Below, piece after piece: positions 36,168 to 47,548 of a stretch of DNA of 64,000 nt. Below the pieces are notes generated by a model. The model did no database searches and was not told the DNA's origin. It worked only from the letters and a program-made list of their open reading frames with translations. Each line of letters starts with the position of its first letter. The first letter of the stretch is position 1. The position numbers and the translations under genes are program-made. The stretch comes from Daphnia carinata (lineage: Eukaryota; Arthropoda; Branchiopoda; Diplostraca; Daphniidae): the NCBI RefSeq assembly GCF_022539665.2, contig NC_081335.1, positions 4,526,001 through 4,590,000 on the forward strand. Direction: 5' to 3'.

Positions 36168-38711
36168 AGTGGCTTGACTACTTTTAAGTCACAAGTAATG
36201 AAATAAAACGTCGTGTGTGTCATTGTCCGGTCGGCATCCAAGTGAGTCTTGGGAATGATGCTTTATCACCTTCTCGCGAGTCAAATGGATCTTCTGACAT
36301 CCAGTAATGACACATACCCGTGTAGTTTTATCCATCCATTACTTTATGACTTTGAAATACCACCCTTTCCTCTTTCTTGAGAGTACAAACAAAATGGCAA
36401 AACGGGCTAGATATTCGTCAAACTACCTACGGCAGCCTACAAACAGTTCCTGTTCAAGCAGATTCATTGAATTCCGATTGGTACTTACCTATTTGCGGTG
36501 ATTTTGATCGAAGCCATGAATCTCCTCTGCGAAGATCGCCGACCAAAAAATGATGTTCAACAAGGGATAAAACTCGGGCAAATGAGGGCAGCCGCTACTC
36601 GTTTTCTATCGCTTGATTCAACTGTAGTGCTGCTTGTAGTACACATCGCATTGTATCCTGTGTTAACCCTAAATGAAAAATAAAATTTTTGAAAAATCTA
36701 ACAAATAACAGTTTATTTTATTCACTAGTAGTTTATTATGGGAAGGAAAAATGTATAAGATTGTTAATATCAACAACAACAAAAAATCCAACGAGTAAAA
36801 CTCGGTAATTCAATCAGTGTCACAGTGGCAGTGCGCAAAAAAAAATTCGTAGGCTAAAAAGAAAAAATTACGCCGCATTTAGAAGGTATTGTTTACAGCA
36901 TACAATGAAGACTTAGGGGGATTTGTAGCGGATTCAGTTACCATAATAAATAGTGCGTCCAAGACCAGTTTTGAATATCACTTTTTATGGGACCATGTTC
37001 CATTAGAATTTTTTGCTACTGTCACAAATGCTTGCGTGTCATTCAACTCATTTCCTGGATTAATGGCCTTTTCATAGAAGATAATTCTCCAATTGCTTGA
37101 TTGCTTGAAATTTTCTAGAGGAGTTGGTTTCAGGAATTCCAAAATTTTCAGATGGAACTTTTCCATCAGTCTCTTATCCAAAACATATTTAATTATTTGT
37201 TGAACTTATTTTGAAACAGCCCCTTTCATTTTAATTGGGTTACCTCTTTCGCAGAATTTTCTTCTGCTTACGTTCCATTAAATGTCAGGATACTTGTTCA
37301 TGAAGCTATGTCAAGTATATTTCCATCCATATATAGCTTATCAGATTACTATAACCCCCAACCAAAAAAAAAAGATTAATGGATGAGTTTAATCAAAAGT
37401 ACTTTTTCTGTTGAGATAATTGAGAAATTGTCACGCACAGAACAGGAAAGATTAAAGAAGTTTAATACTATTGACTTATCTTGCATAACACTCAATTTTC
37501 ATGCATGTCCTATAATACATGACAAACAACCTTAGTGTGGGAAGGTTCCGTTCTAGAAAAACCTTTAATGTGAATATATGCAATTGAAAGCCCACTGTGC
37601 TTACATGAATTTTGTTTAACTACCACAATGTTTATTTACCTCTGACATGCAGGACAGAAAACCTCCGGGTCAGGTTGAACTCTTTTTCACTAGCCTCCAT
37701 TGTTAGAGCTACCCAAGATTACATATGGTGTTTAAAATACATCTGCAAGTTTAAATAATTTAGAGAAAATTCAGCACATAATGAAATTTGACAAACCATG
37801 CGTTTGTACGACGTCATTGACAGCAAAGATCGATCCCCATTCCTGGTGGTAAATGGATGTCGGCGACCTCACGGTAAATTTCATCGCAATCACCCAACGT
37901 TTTCGAACGATTCATCATAACCTGATTTCCCCAAGTTTATGTCTTTGAACGAGGAAACGTCTTATTTAGCGAACAGACACATACAGCGTATACACAATAG
38001 TGAAGAATCGTCTGCATTACGCCGAGGTGCTACTGCGAATGGCAATGTATTAAATTAAGAATGACTTGCTGTGATCGTTATGTATGCTCATGCATTCTGC
38101 AATGATGCAACTTGTGCCAAATAATCCACCTGATCTGGGCTTAATTTAAGGGCAAGCAAGTACAGATAGACAATGAAAATGATGCTGACAAGGTTAGAAA
38201 TCTGCGAAGAAAGTTAATTTTTGTTTTGTCAGATTTGTGGTATTTCGATTTTTTGTGTTTCTGGTTGCGATTCTCAATTAGGTCCGTGTATCATCGTATT
38301 AATTTTTGAGCTTTGAAATGAAAATAAATTAATCTGTACCAATATAACGACTTGTTTTGAAAGTTTTAATTTTACGAGTTTACTTTGCCGTGTGAATGAG
38401 TTCAATGTAAATACCAAAATTAATCATAGATAGAAAAACGACGCAAACGCACGAAAACTAATTGTTGACCTTGAGCTTTTTACTAGTAAACCCCGCCTCT
38501 ATACGACGCTTTGAAATTCTTCTAGCTCCCCTTCCTTCTCCCCCTGCAACAGCCCTCAACATCAACGTTTGAAAAGACAGAATTAACCCCTTTTCGTTAA
38601 AGCAAAGATTTCTTCACCAGAGCCAGCCGTTTTTTACTAATGCAGTGCCGAAAGCGACCATTAAATTAAGTGAAAGTGATATAAATATTCAACTAGTAGT
38701 TATACTGAAAC
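36168..38711. other. cassette A, 5' region of the GTSF1-like gene
   Basis: Starts directly at the third ~240-bp repeat unit because the DnaJ segment is absent. No gene is supported. A minus-strand frame around 37160-36978 (KILEFLKPTPLENFKQSSNW) is kept in all copies but lacks a start and similarity. ~37385-38290 is a diverged paralogue of the region upstream of the DnaJ gene. A motif AAAGTGATATAAAT (38673-38686) precedes the GTSF1-like ATG. Confidence 0.4.
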
Positions 38712-39894
38712 ATGAATCGAGTAACCTGTCCGTTTGATCCAGCCCACGTCGTTGAAGCCAGAAAACTCCAAGCTCATCTTATCAAATGCAAGCGAGTAAG
38801 TTACCTACCCTATGTTCCTTAACTTTCAAACATTTCAGTATAAACGAGAAATTGCAATGATTTGTTTGTCTACAAACTTACAGAATCTTCCTACCAACCA
38901 CGATTTTGTTCAGTGTGATTTCTGGCATTTGCATTATGTACGAAAAAGTCAGCTTGATTCGCATGTCGCCAACTGCGAACATAGACTTGAAAAGGAGGCC
39001 TTTAAAATAACATGGGAATGTATGTTGTCAACTAATTTCTACCCACGAACTCTTTCTATTGATTGATTTGATTGCTTACTTGTTTCTAGCCGAAGCCTCG
39101 AAATTTTCCCAGCCAAAATTGTTACCGGTTGAAGTCTGTGAGCCCAGTGAAATAGAAGATCAGGAATCCTGGGAAAGCACGTCAGGGCCTGCTTTTCGAA
39201 TCCCATCTACCTTGGTAGCACTTCCGACTTGTAATCAATTCTATATTTTGTTTACGTTTCGAATTGTTTCTCTCACAGTATTCCACAAGGTTTATCTAAG
39301 TCGAAACGTAAAGAATTTCGTGAAAAAGAACTTGAACGACTTCGCCAGCGTAGGTAAATCTAAAAATCCAACCAATTGCCTCTAATCAATTCACTAGACT
39401 CGGTGCCATGTTTTTTTTTTTCACTTACTGCCATGTAGAGAAAGAGAGGGTGACGTCACGACTAAAACAAGGGAAAACGTAAGTGGAACTGGAAGCCATT
39501 TTGTTCAGCAAACAAGAATACCAGGTTATTCATAAAGGTAATAATGAAATTTTGTTAAGAGCAGAATTAAATAACAAATCGTATAACCTTAGACGTCCGA
39601 TTTCCTCTCTCGTGTAAATCAGAGGTTCCCTTGAAACTGCATCGCATAGTGGCAAAATTTCCGGTACCGATAGACAAGGCTGACAATTTACCACATCAGT
39701 CCATAAACACACAAGTGCTTGGGTCTGGGCGCCAAGGACCTGATGATGTTGCACGAAATCGGACAGCTGGAAGAGGCAGGGGTATTCTAGGTAAGATAGA
39801 AAGTAATAAGAAAACGTCCGTGTGCTAGTTAATTTATTGTTCTATGTCAACGTCTTTAGGACCCACAGCGCCTGGTTGGAGCCATTTCGAATGA
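38712..39894 (+). CDS. GTSF1/Asterix-like double CHHC zinc-finger protein, copy A
   Basis: Exons: 38712-38795, 38884-39019, 39090-39230, ~39279-39353, 39439-39478, 39525-39537 and 39623-39790, with the last from 39860 to TGA 39894. Two perfect CHHC fingers: C6-x5-H12-x9-H22-x3-C26 and C39-x5-H45-x9-H55-x3-C59, which also fix the exon-2 acceptor. After them come acidic and tryptophan-containing segments (ITWES, EDQESWES), a basic helix (GLSKSKRKEFREKELERLRQ) and a C-terminal RG motif (TAGRGRGILG) ending GWSHFE. GTSF1 proteins bind Piwi-clade Argonautes through C-terminal aromatic residues and bind RNA with the fingers, licensing piRNA-guided silencing; RG dipeptides are typical Tudor-domain ligands once methylated. 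The exon 3-4 junction is out of phase by one at the obvious sites, so a less usual acceptor (CACAAG) or a frameshift must be assumed there. Exon 6 is only 13 nt. Confidence 0.75.
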
Positions 39895-40274
39895 AAGGAA
39901 AGGTCTAATTAAAATTACCACTGTTGCTTCTTCTGCAATCCAGACCAATTGAGATAACTCTTGTAAAAGTAAAGCAACAAATCAGGATAAGTTCTATGAC
40001 CAAGAATCAGTTTTGTATTTATACTGCCATTCGGCTAACACTTGTGGCAAATTGATTTTATCTTTTCCGCAATAGAGTCGTTGATAAGTGTAATTGTATC
40101 TTTGCCATTTGAAACGTTAAAGTTTTTAAGGAAACGTAGAATTAATACATTTAAAAAATTCTTTTCAACGTTTTCGGCTGAGCATCAAGAGCAGAAATTT
40201 TACGTCTGTTATTTGCCATTAATTTGAATGAACTGCGAAATAAACAAATTTAAGTCGATGAAAGAAATATCAGT
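39895..40274. other. 3' flank between GTSF1-like gene and alpha-kinase remnant (A)
   Basis: No gene seen. This is one of the patches where copy A differs clearly from B. Confidence 0.4.
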
Positions 40275-41035
40275 TTATTCCTCTTGAATGGACAAATTTT
40301 CCAATAAACCTGGTAGTCGACAGGTTAGAGCAGCACGACTTTGGCGACCAGGGAGGACCATGGCAGATCCCTTTTGAATTGTAAAATAAATTTTTTGATC
40401 GTGCGGGATCAGCCAATGAGCTTTACAATATTTGTTGCATCGATGAGAAGCAAAAAATGTTGAAATTCCATGAGCACCGAGGTCCGTTGGTCCATATTCT
40501 TGATTAGTTGACATAATAACAGGATCAGTCAAAACAAAGCCATCCTTGTAGACGCCACCTTGTAGGTCGCAAATGGCGATTGGTTGTGTGATTGGAAAAG
40601 TGGCTGAGCGCTTGCATGGCATTTATCCAAGGAGATGATTCTTCTGGAGTCCATCCTGTGTTAGAGTTGAACTTTTCAAAATTGGTAATCATGGGCTCAA
40701 TCATCATCTTTTCCCCCTTTCTTTCATCGGTAATAAAAGTCCACACAGCTGGCTGGTTAAGCCAAATGTACTGGTCAATGTTTTTGTTTCTGTTAAACCT
40801 GTTGACAATCTCGAGCGCTTTGGCAACCACTTTAAGCTCGGCCTGGAAATACGATGCTTCAAAGACGCTTCCGGCTTTGAAAATCTTGCAGACGCATTCT
40901 TGGCTAGCTCTTTCTCCTTTGCTATAATTTCCTTTGTACACATTTTAGAAAGCACCACTTGCAAAAATTGTTTGAGTGTATATTTCGGCATGGGTTGATT
41001 TATTCTCCCGCGTAAAATCAGACATTCTAAGGAAC
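40275..41035 (-). pseudogene. alpha-kinase (MHCK/eEF2K-type) pseudogene, copy A
   Basis: After a TTTTTGCAG acceptor (exon starts 41035; ATG at 41025) the frame gives an atypical alpha-kinase domain: IFASGAF, VYKGNYSKGE, QECVCKIFKAGSVFE, MIEPMITNFEKFNSNTGW, QALSHFS, PIAICDLQGGVYKDGFVLTDP and the zinc-binding HRCNKYC. Two lesions break it. A TAA (40945-40947) lies between FASGAF and NVYKG. A frame change near 40580-40595, in a TGTGTG tract, separates QALSHFS from PIAICDLQGG. The exon runs on to a TAA at 40275-40277 beyond the domain. Alpha-kinases phosphorylate Ser/Thr in helical targets. The same lesions occur in copy B, so decay preceded the duplication. Confidence 0.75.
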
Positions 41036-41618
41036 CTGCAAAAATTAAGTAAAAGCCCATAATGAATAATGGCAAATAAGAACAGTTACTTCACGTATAC
41101 ATCTTGATATTACAGTCGGGCAAGGCCAAGTAGACTGTATATAGGGTATCGAAGGCCTAGATCCAGATCCGTAAGGTTTCATTAAGTTCCAGTCACTAAT
41201 GTTGGAATTCAGAGTGCGCCATGTACACGTTGTCAACGTCTAAGCAAACACAAAAATACGGCTTAAAAGAATGAGTAAAACAAAACAGATAAACCCGAAT
41301 GATCTTACTCAGCATGAGCCCAAAAAAGTGTTGCGTTTTCCGACTTGAAAATTTTTATTTTAGAACCTATGTTTGTTCTAATATGGCGGTTTTGCACTTC
41401 AAAATGGCGCTATTGGGTCGTAACACACTAGCCAGTAATAACCAAACAATCCATGCAGTTATCTGGTAAGTTTGCAAATAACAAGGACGAATATTACGAG
41501 ACACTACTGGATCGTTTAGTAATTTTTTAGTTTTGGCTAACCAATTTACTTAAAATTTGTGCTACATTTACCACTTGCACTTCGACGTTTATATGATGTC
41601 GTTGGTCTGGCGTTTCAG
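41036..41618. other. cassette A, unrecognised
   Basis: Possible upstream exons of the alpha-kinase remnant (minus) and a possible exon ATGGCGGTTTTGCAC... at 41383-41465 (plus, GTAAGT donor) that does not join the next exon in phase. No function can be assigned. Confidence 0.3.
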
Positions 41619-41912
41619 AAGCAAATGATACGTTTTCAACCCAGTCAGTTGGCCTTGATAACTTGTTGACAAACTTGCCACTTGAGGCACTGTGCTATGT
41701 GCTTCCCTGTTTTGCCATGGCGCAGCAAAATGGCGTAATACTAGTAACACGGACGTCCTATTCGAGAAGAATGTTCAGATTACAATTCCTTGTTTTGAAA
41801 TTTGATAAATCGCTGAGAGGCTTATTCGTTTTTCGTCGATCAGTGACTGAAACATCTCTACAAATATTAGGCCACGTCCTACACAAATTTTGTTTTGAAG
41901 CAACACAAAAAA
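41619..41912 (+). CDS. exon of an unrecognised gene, copy A
   Basis: Open exon between acceptor GTTTCAG and donor GTAGGT. It encodes LDNLLTNLPLEALCYVLPCF and further hydrophobic and basic sequence. The first part faintly resembles an F-box leucine pattern. No start codon or in-phase neighbour is found, so this may be a fragment. Same exon in copy B. Confidence 0.3.
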
Positions 41913-42256
41913 GTAGGTTTGTTCGATTATGCAAATGGCAATACCTCGAGAATTTTGCTAGATGATAGTGATCAACCGGTAGCTAGTGATAGTTAATGTT
42001 TCCCTCTTACAGTTGCCGAATGTTTTATCAGCAAATAGAGCTTGACAGTTGACACGTACCGAAGGAACTGTGAAAAGTCAAAGAGATGGTAAGTTTCATT
42101 CCGTGTCTGCTTCATTTACAACAAAAAACCAGCATCAATAGTAAAGATAATTTTTTAACAATAATATACCCTAAGAAAAAAAGACTTGTCGCACGGCACT
42201 GTCAGCTATGACATTCGGCGGTTTTTTAAGATGAGTCACAGCTTTTTTTTTTATAG

Positions 42257-42495
42257 ATGCCTCGTCTATGCAGTATGTTTCATTGGGATTTGTCCCCTTG
42301 CCTTTCATTCAGATCAAACGGACAGGTAGGAAATAGATGATTCGGAAGACATAACACAATTCGATCACTTCCTAGCTCGTGTATTCCCAGGGGTATCGTC
42401 TGGAACAGGTTTGTGATGTGACCCGCAACCTCCTTGTTTGCGGTTCTTCACCGGAGAGAACAAGATCCGTGCAAGACATAGAGCGCAGAACTTAA
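42257..42495 (+). CDS. 62-aa hypothetical protein in two exons, copy A
   Basis: ATG directly after a TTTATAG acceptor; exon 42257-42325 joins 42376-42495 in phase 0. The product starts MPRLCSMFHWDL and ends VQDIERRT. Contains four cysteines; no recognisable domain. An upstream exon ending ...GAGATG (~42088) may supply the true start. Low support beyond clean splice sites. Confidence 0.3.
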
Positions 42496-42564
42496 AGGGG
42501 AAACAGATTACATCAGATGTACACCGACACGCTCCTAGTGGTCTGTCCAGAAGACATCTTCCTG

Positions 42565-42573
42565 TATATAAAA
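42565..42573 (+). promoter_or_regulatory. TATA box candidate for the 3CxxC gene (A)
   Basis: TATATAAAA, about 100 bp upstream of the ATG at 42671. The same sequence is at 56022-56030 in copy B. Confidence 0.4.
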
Positions 42574-42670
42574 CGTCTGTTCAGGTATTACAGTTAATTT
42601 AGTTACTTCCGTCTTACAATCCCATTCACTTCGAGTTCGAATCTCTCCAATAATACCTGATTTTCTCAGC

Positions 42671-43747
42671 ATGTCTTTCCACGATTATTCAAGCGTCTGC
42701 TCAGGTAACTTCCTGATTGTTCTCTTTATGATTTATGCTGTGTTTCAATTGATCCTTCATCGTTAAGATCATTATTTCTTCCATTTTTAGACTCTGAATA
42801 TGAACATGCTTCGGACAGTGGCATCTCGATGGATTCATTGTAAATTTCTAGCGAGCAGTCAGTGCTTACCCATTTTATCAACGTCGATGTCAGTCTTCCA
42901 TTGGTCAATGTGGAGCTTGTTCCAGTTATCCTCGTATCACATGACTATCTGACAAATTACGTCCAGGGTGGCACTATCCAGCACACTCCAATCCCATCTA
43001 CCCGTCGCCTTATCAAATGGTCGCTGCCTCCTCCATCTGTTGCTCTTGTAGCTCTTCCTGGATGGAAACCGATGCCCTAGTATGTTTTAGTTTTTTGCTT
43101 AAGCGACCGTATTTAATCTTTCTTGATTTTCTATCTTAGTGGATTGGAGACGTTCTGGCAGAGCGCCTTTCGTTGGTTTTTTCAGCCTTTCTTGGCATTC
43201 CATGGACATCTTTGGACACTGGAGCCCACAGAACTTCCTCCGCTGTCTATCGAATGGCCATGGCATTCTGCAACTTACTTCGCTAAAGTTCGATTCCAGT
43301 GTCAGGTAAACATTGATAGTTCTCTTTTCTTAAACTACTCTTTTAAGTCGTCGTAATTTTATTGATAACAATTGTCATTACTGCAAATGCGGTTGGACGC
43401 CAATGAAGGGCTGAGTCGTTTTTTCGTTCCGCGTTCGACGGCAAGGTGAACAAATCGTGTTCGAAGCTTTGTTCAAACTGTTCGGCCAACAGTGTAGTTT
43501 CTGCGCCACCAGTGATTCAATCAGTGAGGTAACTCCTTCTGATACTCCTAACGTTGAATGATTGTTAATTCACCTTTGTGTTTGTTTATCGATATAGTTT
43601 CAATTTCTGACTCCACTTTGGTATCCAGAGGAAATTGAAAATGCCATTAGCTTTCTCGCTAGCCAAGTGATCGTGTCTTACTACGGCGGAGCAAACTTAC
43701 CAAAGCTCTCTCCAAGTGACCGATTTATACCTTTCAATATAAAGTAA
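42671..43747 (+). pseudogene. 3CxxC zinc-finger (RTP-like) gene, probably decayed, copy A
   Basis: Exons 42671-42704 (MSFHDYSSVCS), 42791-42839, 42894-43079 and 43140-~43308, then two more ending at TAA 43745-43747. An in-frame TAA at 42841 and a TAG at 43078 both fall on usable GT donors, so they are probably not stops. The core matches the 3CxxC family: FWQSAFRWFFQPF, HSATYFAKVRFQCQ, KCGWTPMKG, VVFSFRVRRQGEQ, LFKLFGQQCSFC and TPLWYPEEIENAI. Family members bind RNA or act in receptor trafficking. Two defects suggest decay: no AG acceptor precedes KCGW, and a TGA (43412-43414) follows WTPMKG where Arg would be expected. Copy B is the same. Confidence 0.6.
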
Positions 43748-43809
43748 TTTTGAATATAATTTTATTTTATAGTAGCGCAGTTTCCTGTGCACAAATGTTT
43801 TTCCAGTTC

Positions 43810-45141
43810 TCAATCATTAAGTGTTAAAAGAGCTTTTCTACAGTCACGAGACGTATGGTCCTAAACATGCGTTATTTTAATATTTTTCATAGTACAATAC
43901 GAAAAGAGCAATACCGAAACATCAGCTTGAAGACCTGTGCCGAATTTTTTTTTTCGTACTCTTTTAATGTTGCCCAGATCAACATCGCAGCGGCTGATGA
44001 TAGGAAGAATAAGGTGGCGACTGAAAGAACCAATTGGTGATTACTTTCAGTTAAAGAAAACTAAAAAAACCTACGTTAGATCAAGTTAGCTTTACTCGCT
44101 GGTGCCTAATCGTTTTAGAGCATTGTATAAACGCTCAGCGAGGTCTCCCGGTCGATTTTGGACACGCTCCACTGTTGGCATTAAAATTTTGAAATGAGAC
44201 AAGTGAGACATTGAGGAAGTTTAAGCTTGAATTCTTACATAGTTCTAAGATACCCCGTCGAGCGTTGGCGGAAGATTCGCTTGTCACGGCATTTTCCAAA
44301 GAGAGGCCATGCATAGTCTCATATTCGGCAATAGTGTGACGTAATTGACCCCAGCCAAGGATTGTTAGAATGGAATAGAAAACTTTTTCATCAGTTTCTA
44401 GTTTGGTCGCTCCTGAATATTTTAAAATACGTGATACATTAAAATGTCAATAATATCACTGTAGTAAATAAATATAAAACACACAGCTGCATAAGCTAAT
44501 AGTAGGAGTCATCATAAGTTTTAGTATACCGGCTTCAAACAAATGCAGGCGTCGGTTTAGCTTGCGCCACACAGGCCATCTGCGTCTCGTCTCCTTGAAC
44601 CTAAGATCATATTTTAAAAAAGAAGTTAATCTTTGTTCTGTTGTAGGAAAGGAAGTTAAGCAAAGGGTTCGTTTGGTACTCGTGTACCTGAACAGGTGAA
44701 AGAAGCAACGCGTCGAAGTCTCCAAAAGTATCTCGTTTAGTATCGTCTTGCGCGGGATGACCGTATACTAAAAAATTTAAATTTTTATTAAGAAAACGAA
44801 CTATTAAAAACTAGAAAATTTACGTCGTTGGTATATAGCGCTCATTTCGAGTGTCTCCTGATTAGTTCCGTTGCCGAGACAACCATTCTCCCTTCGCTAG
44901 TTCCTACTCCAATCACTGCTTTATACATTTCCCGATTTTTTCGATGGCAAAAAAATGGTCGTGAAGGCTTCTTCGTCAGTGTCTGAGTCAGTTGTTGCTT
45001 TATGAAGGGCATCGGCGACGGATTCGGCATCAAACATTGCAATACGTTGTACGGTAGGAAGATTCTAAGTACAAATGGCACTATAAGTTACATTTAGCTT
45101 ATCTGACATGTAAACTCAATTTCGGAAAGTACCGGTTTCAT
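43810..45141 (-). pseudogene. annexin pseudogene, copy B
   Basis: As copy A, with the shared loss of repeat 1/2 sequence and both frame breaks. Repeat 4 reads ALKRLGTSE, without the copy-A stop, and ends TLND-stop. The only other clear difference nearby is a TA insertion at ~45858 in the upstream orphan exon. Confidence 0.75.
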
Positions 45142-46737
45142 TTTGTTGGAGTGGCCCAGAGAGTCGTATAAATGGTGTAGTTACTTCAGCGCGACCGTGA
45201 CAGCAGAACGAGCCACTGGATAAAATGCAACGCAATTAATTACATCATGTATAGATGGTATGCAAACATGACATCGAAATTTTATATTATGCATGTTTAT
45301 CGAACGCCAATTAGTTCTAGTAAAAAAAAAACTTAACTATTGTATTCTACTAATTAAATGGGCTTATGCTTCTCGGCAAATTGTGTACGATTCCGCAAAT
45401 GCTCACAAAACTTTTAGAGAACATACGAATTATCTCAACTAACGTAGAGAAAATCGAGTCTTAACGGTTAGACAATTGGTTTGACTCGACAGTCGAGAAA
45501 TGACGAAAGAGTTCAATCGAAAAGCAAAGATAATGCTTTGTAGGATAGGGTTATTGGCACTTTCTCATGGCAAATGCAAGGCGCCATAACGTCTCTACCT
45601 GTTGCTTACTTGTTCATTTTCAACACATTTAATTCACCAAACAGATAAACATGGAACTAGAATCAAATTTTAATGGCGATGAAAATGAACTTAAACTATA
45701 TACATTTAGATTCACCAAACAACTACAGAATATAACTAGAATCAAATTTGAATGGAGATTGAAATGAACTTGAAGTATACTCACGAGAGCCACTGTTTGG
45801 GGAACAATGTAACGTTTCAGGCAACCGACTGATGACGAAGTGTTAACTAGCAGCGATATAGTAAACTTTCTACCGTCATGCTCAACTGCATCCGCGTTCA
45901 GGAAACGGGAAAAATGACCGGTCACGGCTGGAAGCAAATGATGGAAAAACGGCCATAATTTACGTCAGAGGCGTTCTGCAGCCTCTTTTCTTCGTAAAAA
46001 CCATAACCTCGAGGTAGAAAAGGAGGTCTTTTATGTTGTCTTGCATACAATGTAATGACAATCAAGTATGTGTTATATCTTTACACTTTGCCTGTTTACC
46101 TGTTTAAAAAAACGTATTGAATGTTTTCCTATGGATGGGAAGCAAGTTTTGCATTACTATTACCTAAAGACAAAATGATGAATTAACAATCAACTAATAA
46201 AAGATTTTTATAGAAGAAAACCTCATGAAGTGCCTAACTTTAATGTCCAAAAATACCTTTTCCAACAGGGCTACTTTTCGTTCCTGTCCTGGATGAATGT
46301 TAGGATCAATAAAAGTGAGGAAAATGGAGAAATTGATTAACCACAAGACAGGAAAAATTGAAGAAGTTTAAAGCTAAATTTACTTACCTTGCACAATGCT
46401 CAATTTTCATGGATGTCCTTTAGAAGGTGGTAAAAAAGCATAACATGTGAATGATTCAGTGAAAGAAAAACATTCTACGAAAATAAAGACAATTGAAAGC
46501 CTGCCACACTTACTTCAAAGTAAGTGATTTTGTCGAACTACCACAATGGTCATTTACCTATGAGATGCAGGATAAAAAACCTCCAGGAGTCCAAGTCACA
46601 TTGAGCTGCTTTTCACTAGCTTTTATAGCTAGAGCTAGCAGGGACGATCTACATGTGGTGTTCAAAATACATCTGCAAGTTTAAATACGTTAGAGGTTTT
46701 TCAGCACATGATCAAATATGACAACCCATGCATTTGA
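45142..46737. other. cassette B, non-coding or unrecognised
   Basis: Same content as 34657-36167 of copy A, then continues past the copy-A deletion point (~46654). From ~46310 it forms the older paralogue of the GTSF1-like upstream region. Confidence 0.4.
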
Positions 46738-46971
46738 ATGACGGCATTGGCAACAACGGTAGATGTGCATTCCTTGTGCGTGGATGTCGGCGACGTTACG
46801 GTTAATTTCACCGCAGCCACTCAACGTTTTTTAACGATTCGTCACATCCTAGATTCCGACAGTAAATTGTTTGCACGAGGAAACGTCTTACTTTCAGAAG
46901 AGACTACATACACAATGATGAAGGATCGTCTGCATTGCGCCGAGTTGCCACCTGCAATTGAAAATGAATAA
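46738..46971 (+). CDS. 77-aa hypothetical reading frame, copy B
   Basis: ATG-initiated frame, beginning MTALATTVDVHSLCVDVGD and ending LPPAIENE. The copy in cassette C is the same except for an in-frame 3-nt deletion, which hints weakly at coding constraint. The paralogous stretch upstream of the GTSF1-like gene is broken. No domain recognised. Confidence 0.3.
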   Translation: MTALATTVDVHSLCVDVGDVTVNFTAATQRFLTIRHILDSDSKLFARGNVLLSEETTYTMMKDRLHCAELPPAIENE

Positions 46972-47548
46972 AATTAAGAATTACTGACTTGCTGATTCTT
47001 ATGTATGACCATTATTCTCATGGCAACCTGCGTAAAATAATCTACCTGATCTTGGTTTAACTTACGGGCAAGGCAGTAGGGATAAACATTAAAAATGATG
47101 CTGAAATGGTTAGAAATTTGAGAACAAGGTTAATTTTTGTTTCCTAGATTTGTGGTATTTCGATTTCTTGTGTTTCTGCTTCCAACTGTCAGATAGGCCC
47201 CGCGCCCTGCAACAATAGTTTCTGCATAATGACGCGTAATCGTCCTATCGCGATATCGCATACAAAATTTACTTTTACCATTTTCGGACATTTACTTTTA
47301 TGCAATTGATTTTGTTTTCATTGAACCATGTTTTTAAAATACAAATGTTTCTGACTGACATCAGTTTAGTTCATAATAAAAAAAAAGCACATGTGAAAAA
47401 TTCAAAAACAGGGAATGCCAAGCAGTGTATGTTTGGCTGAAAGCATACACCTGCGGATGTGATTCAACAAAAATAGCTACGTTTTCAGAAATCCCACCTG
47501 ATTTCAAGTGATTCAACGTGATCCAAAGTGATATAAATCTTTTTGAAA
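46972..47548. other. upstream region of DnaJ gene, copy B
   Basis: Paralogous up to ~47205 with the region upstream of the GTSF1-like gene. AAAGTGATATAAAT (47525-47538), also found before the GTSF1-like ATG, lies 10 bp before the ATG, too close for a standard TATA box unless the transcript start is downstream. Confidence 0.4.

Noticed and set aside
35877-36200. Possible tiny minus-strand gene starting MKIEHCAR
   Set aside because: One good donor, but the product is only ~23 residues and the downstream frame differs between copies.
36978-37181. Minus-strand frame KILEFLKPTPLENFKQSSNW as a gene
   Set aside because: Protein-like and repeated in every cassette, but no start, splice partners or recognisable family.
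38839-38883. Extra 15 codons at the start of GTSF1-like exon 2
   Set aside because: Using the acceptor at 38883 gives the exact CHHC spacing of the family; the longer version spoils it.
42841-42843. TAA as a nonsense codon in the 3CxxC gene
   Set aside because: It overlaps a GTAAAT donor, and a 54-nt intron to GATGTCAG restores the frame.
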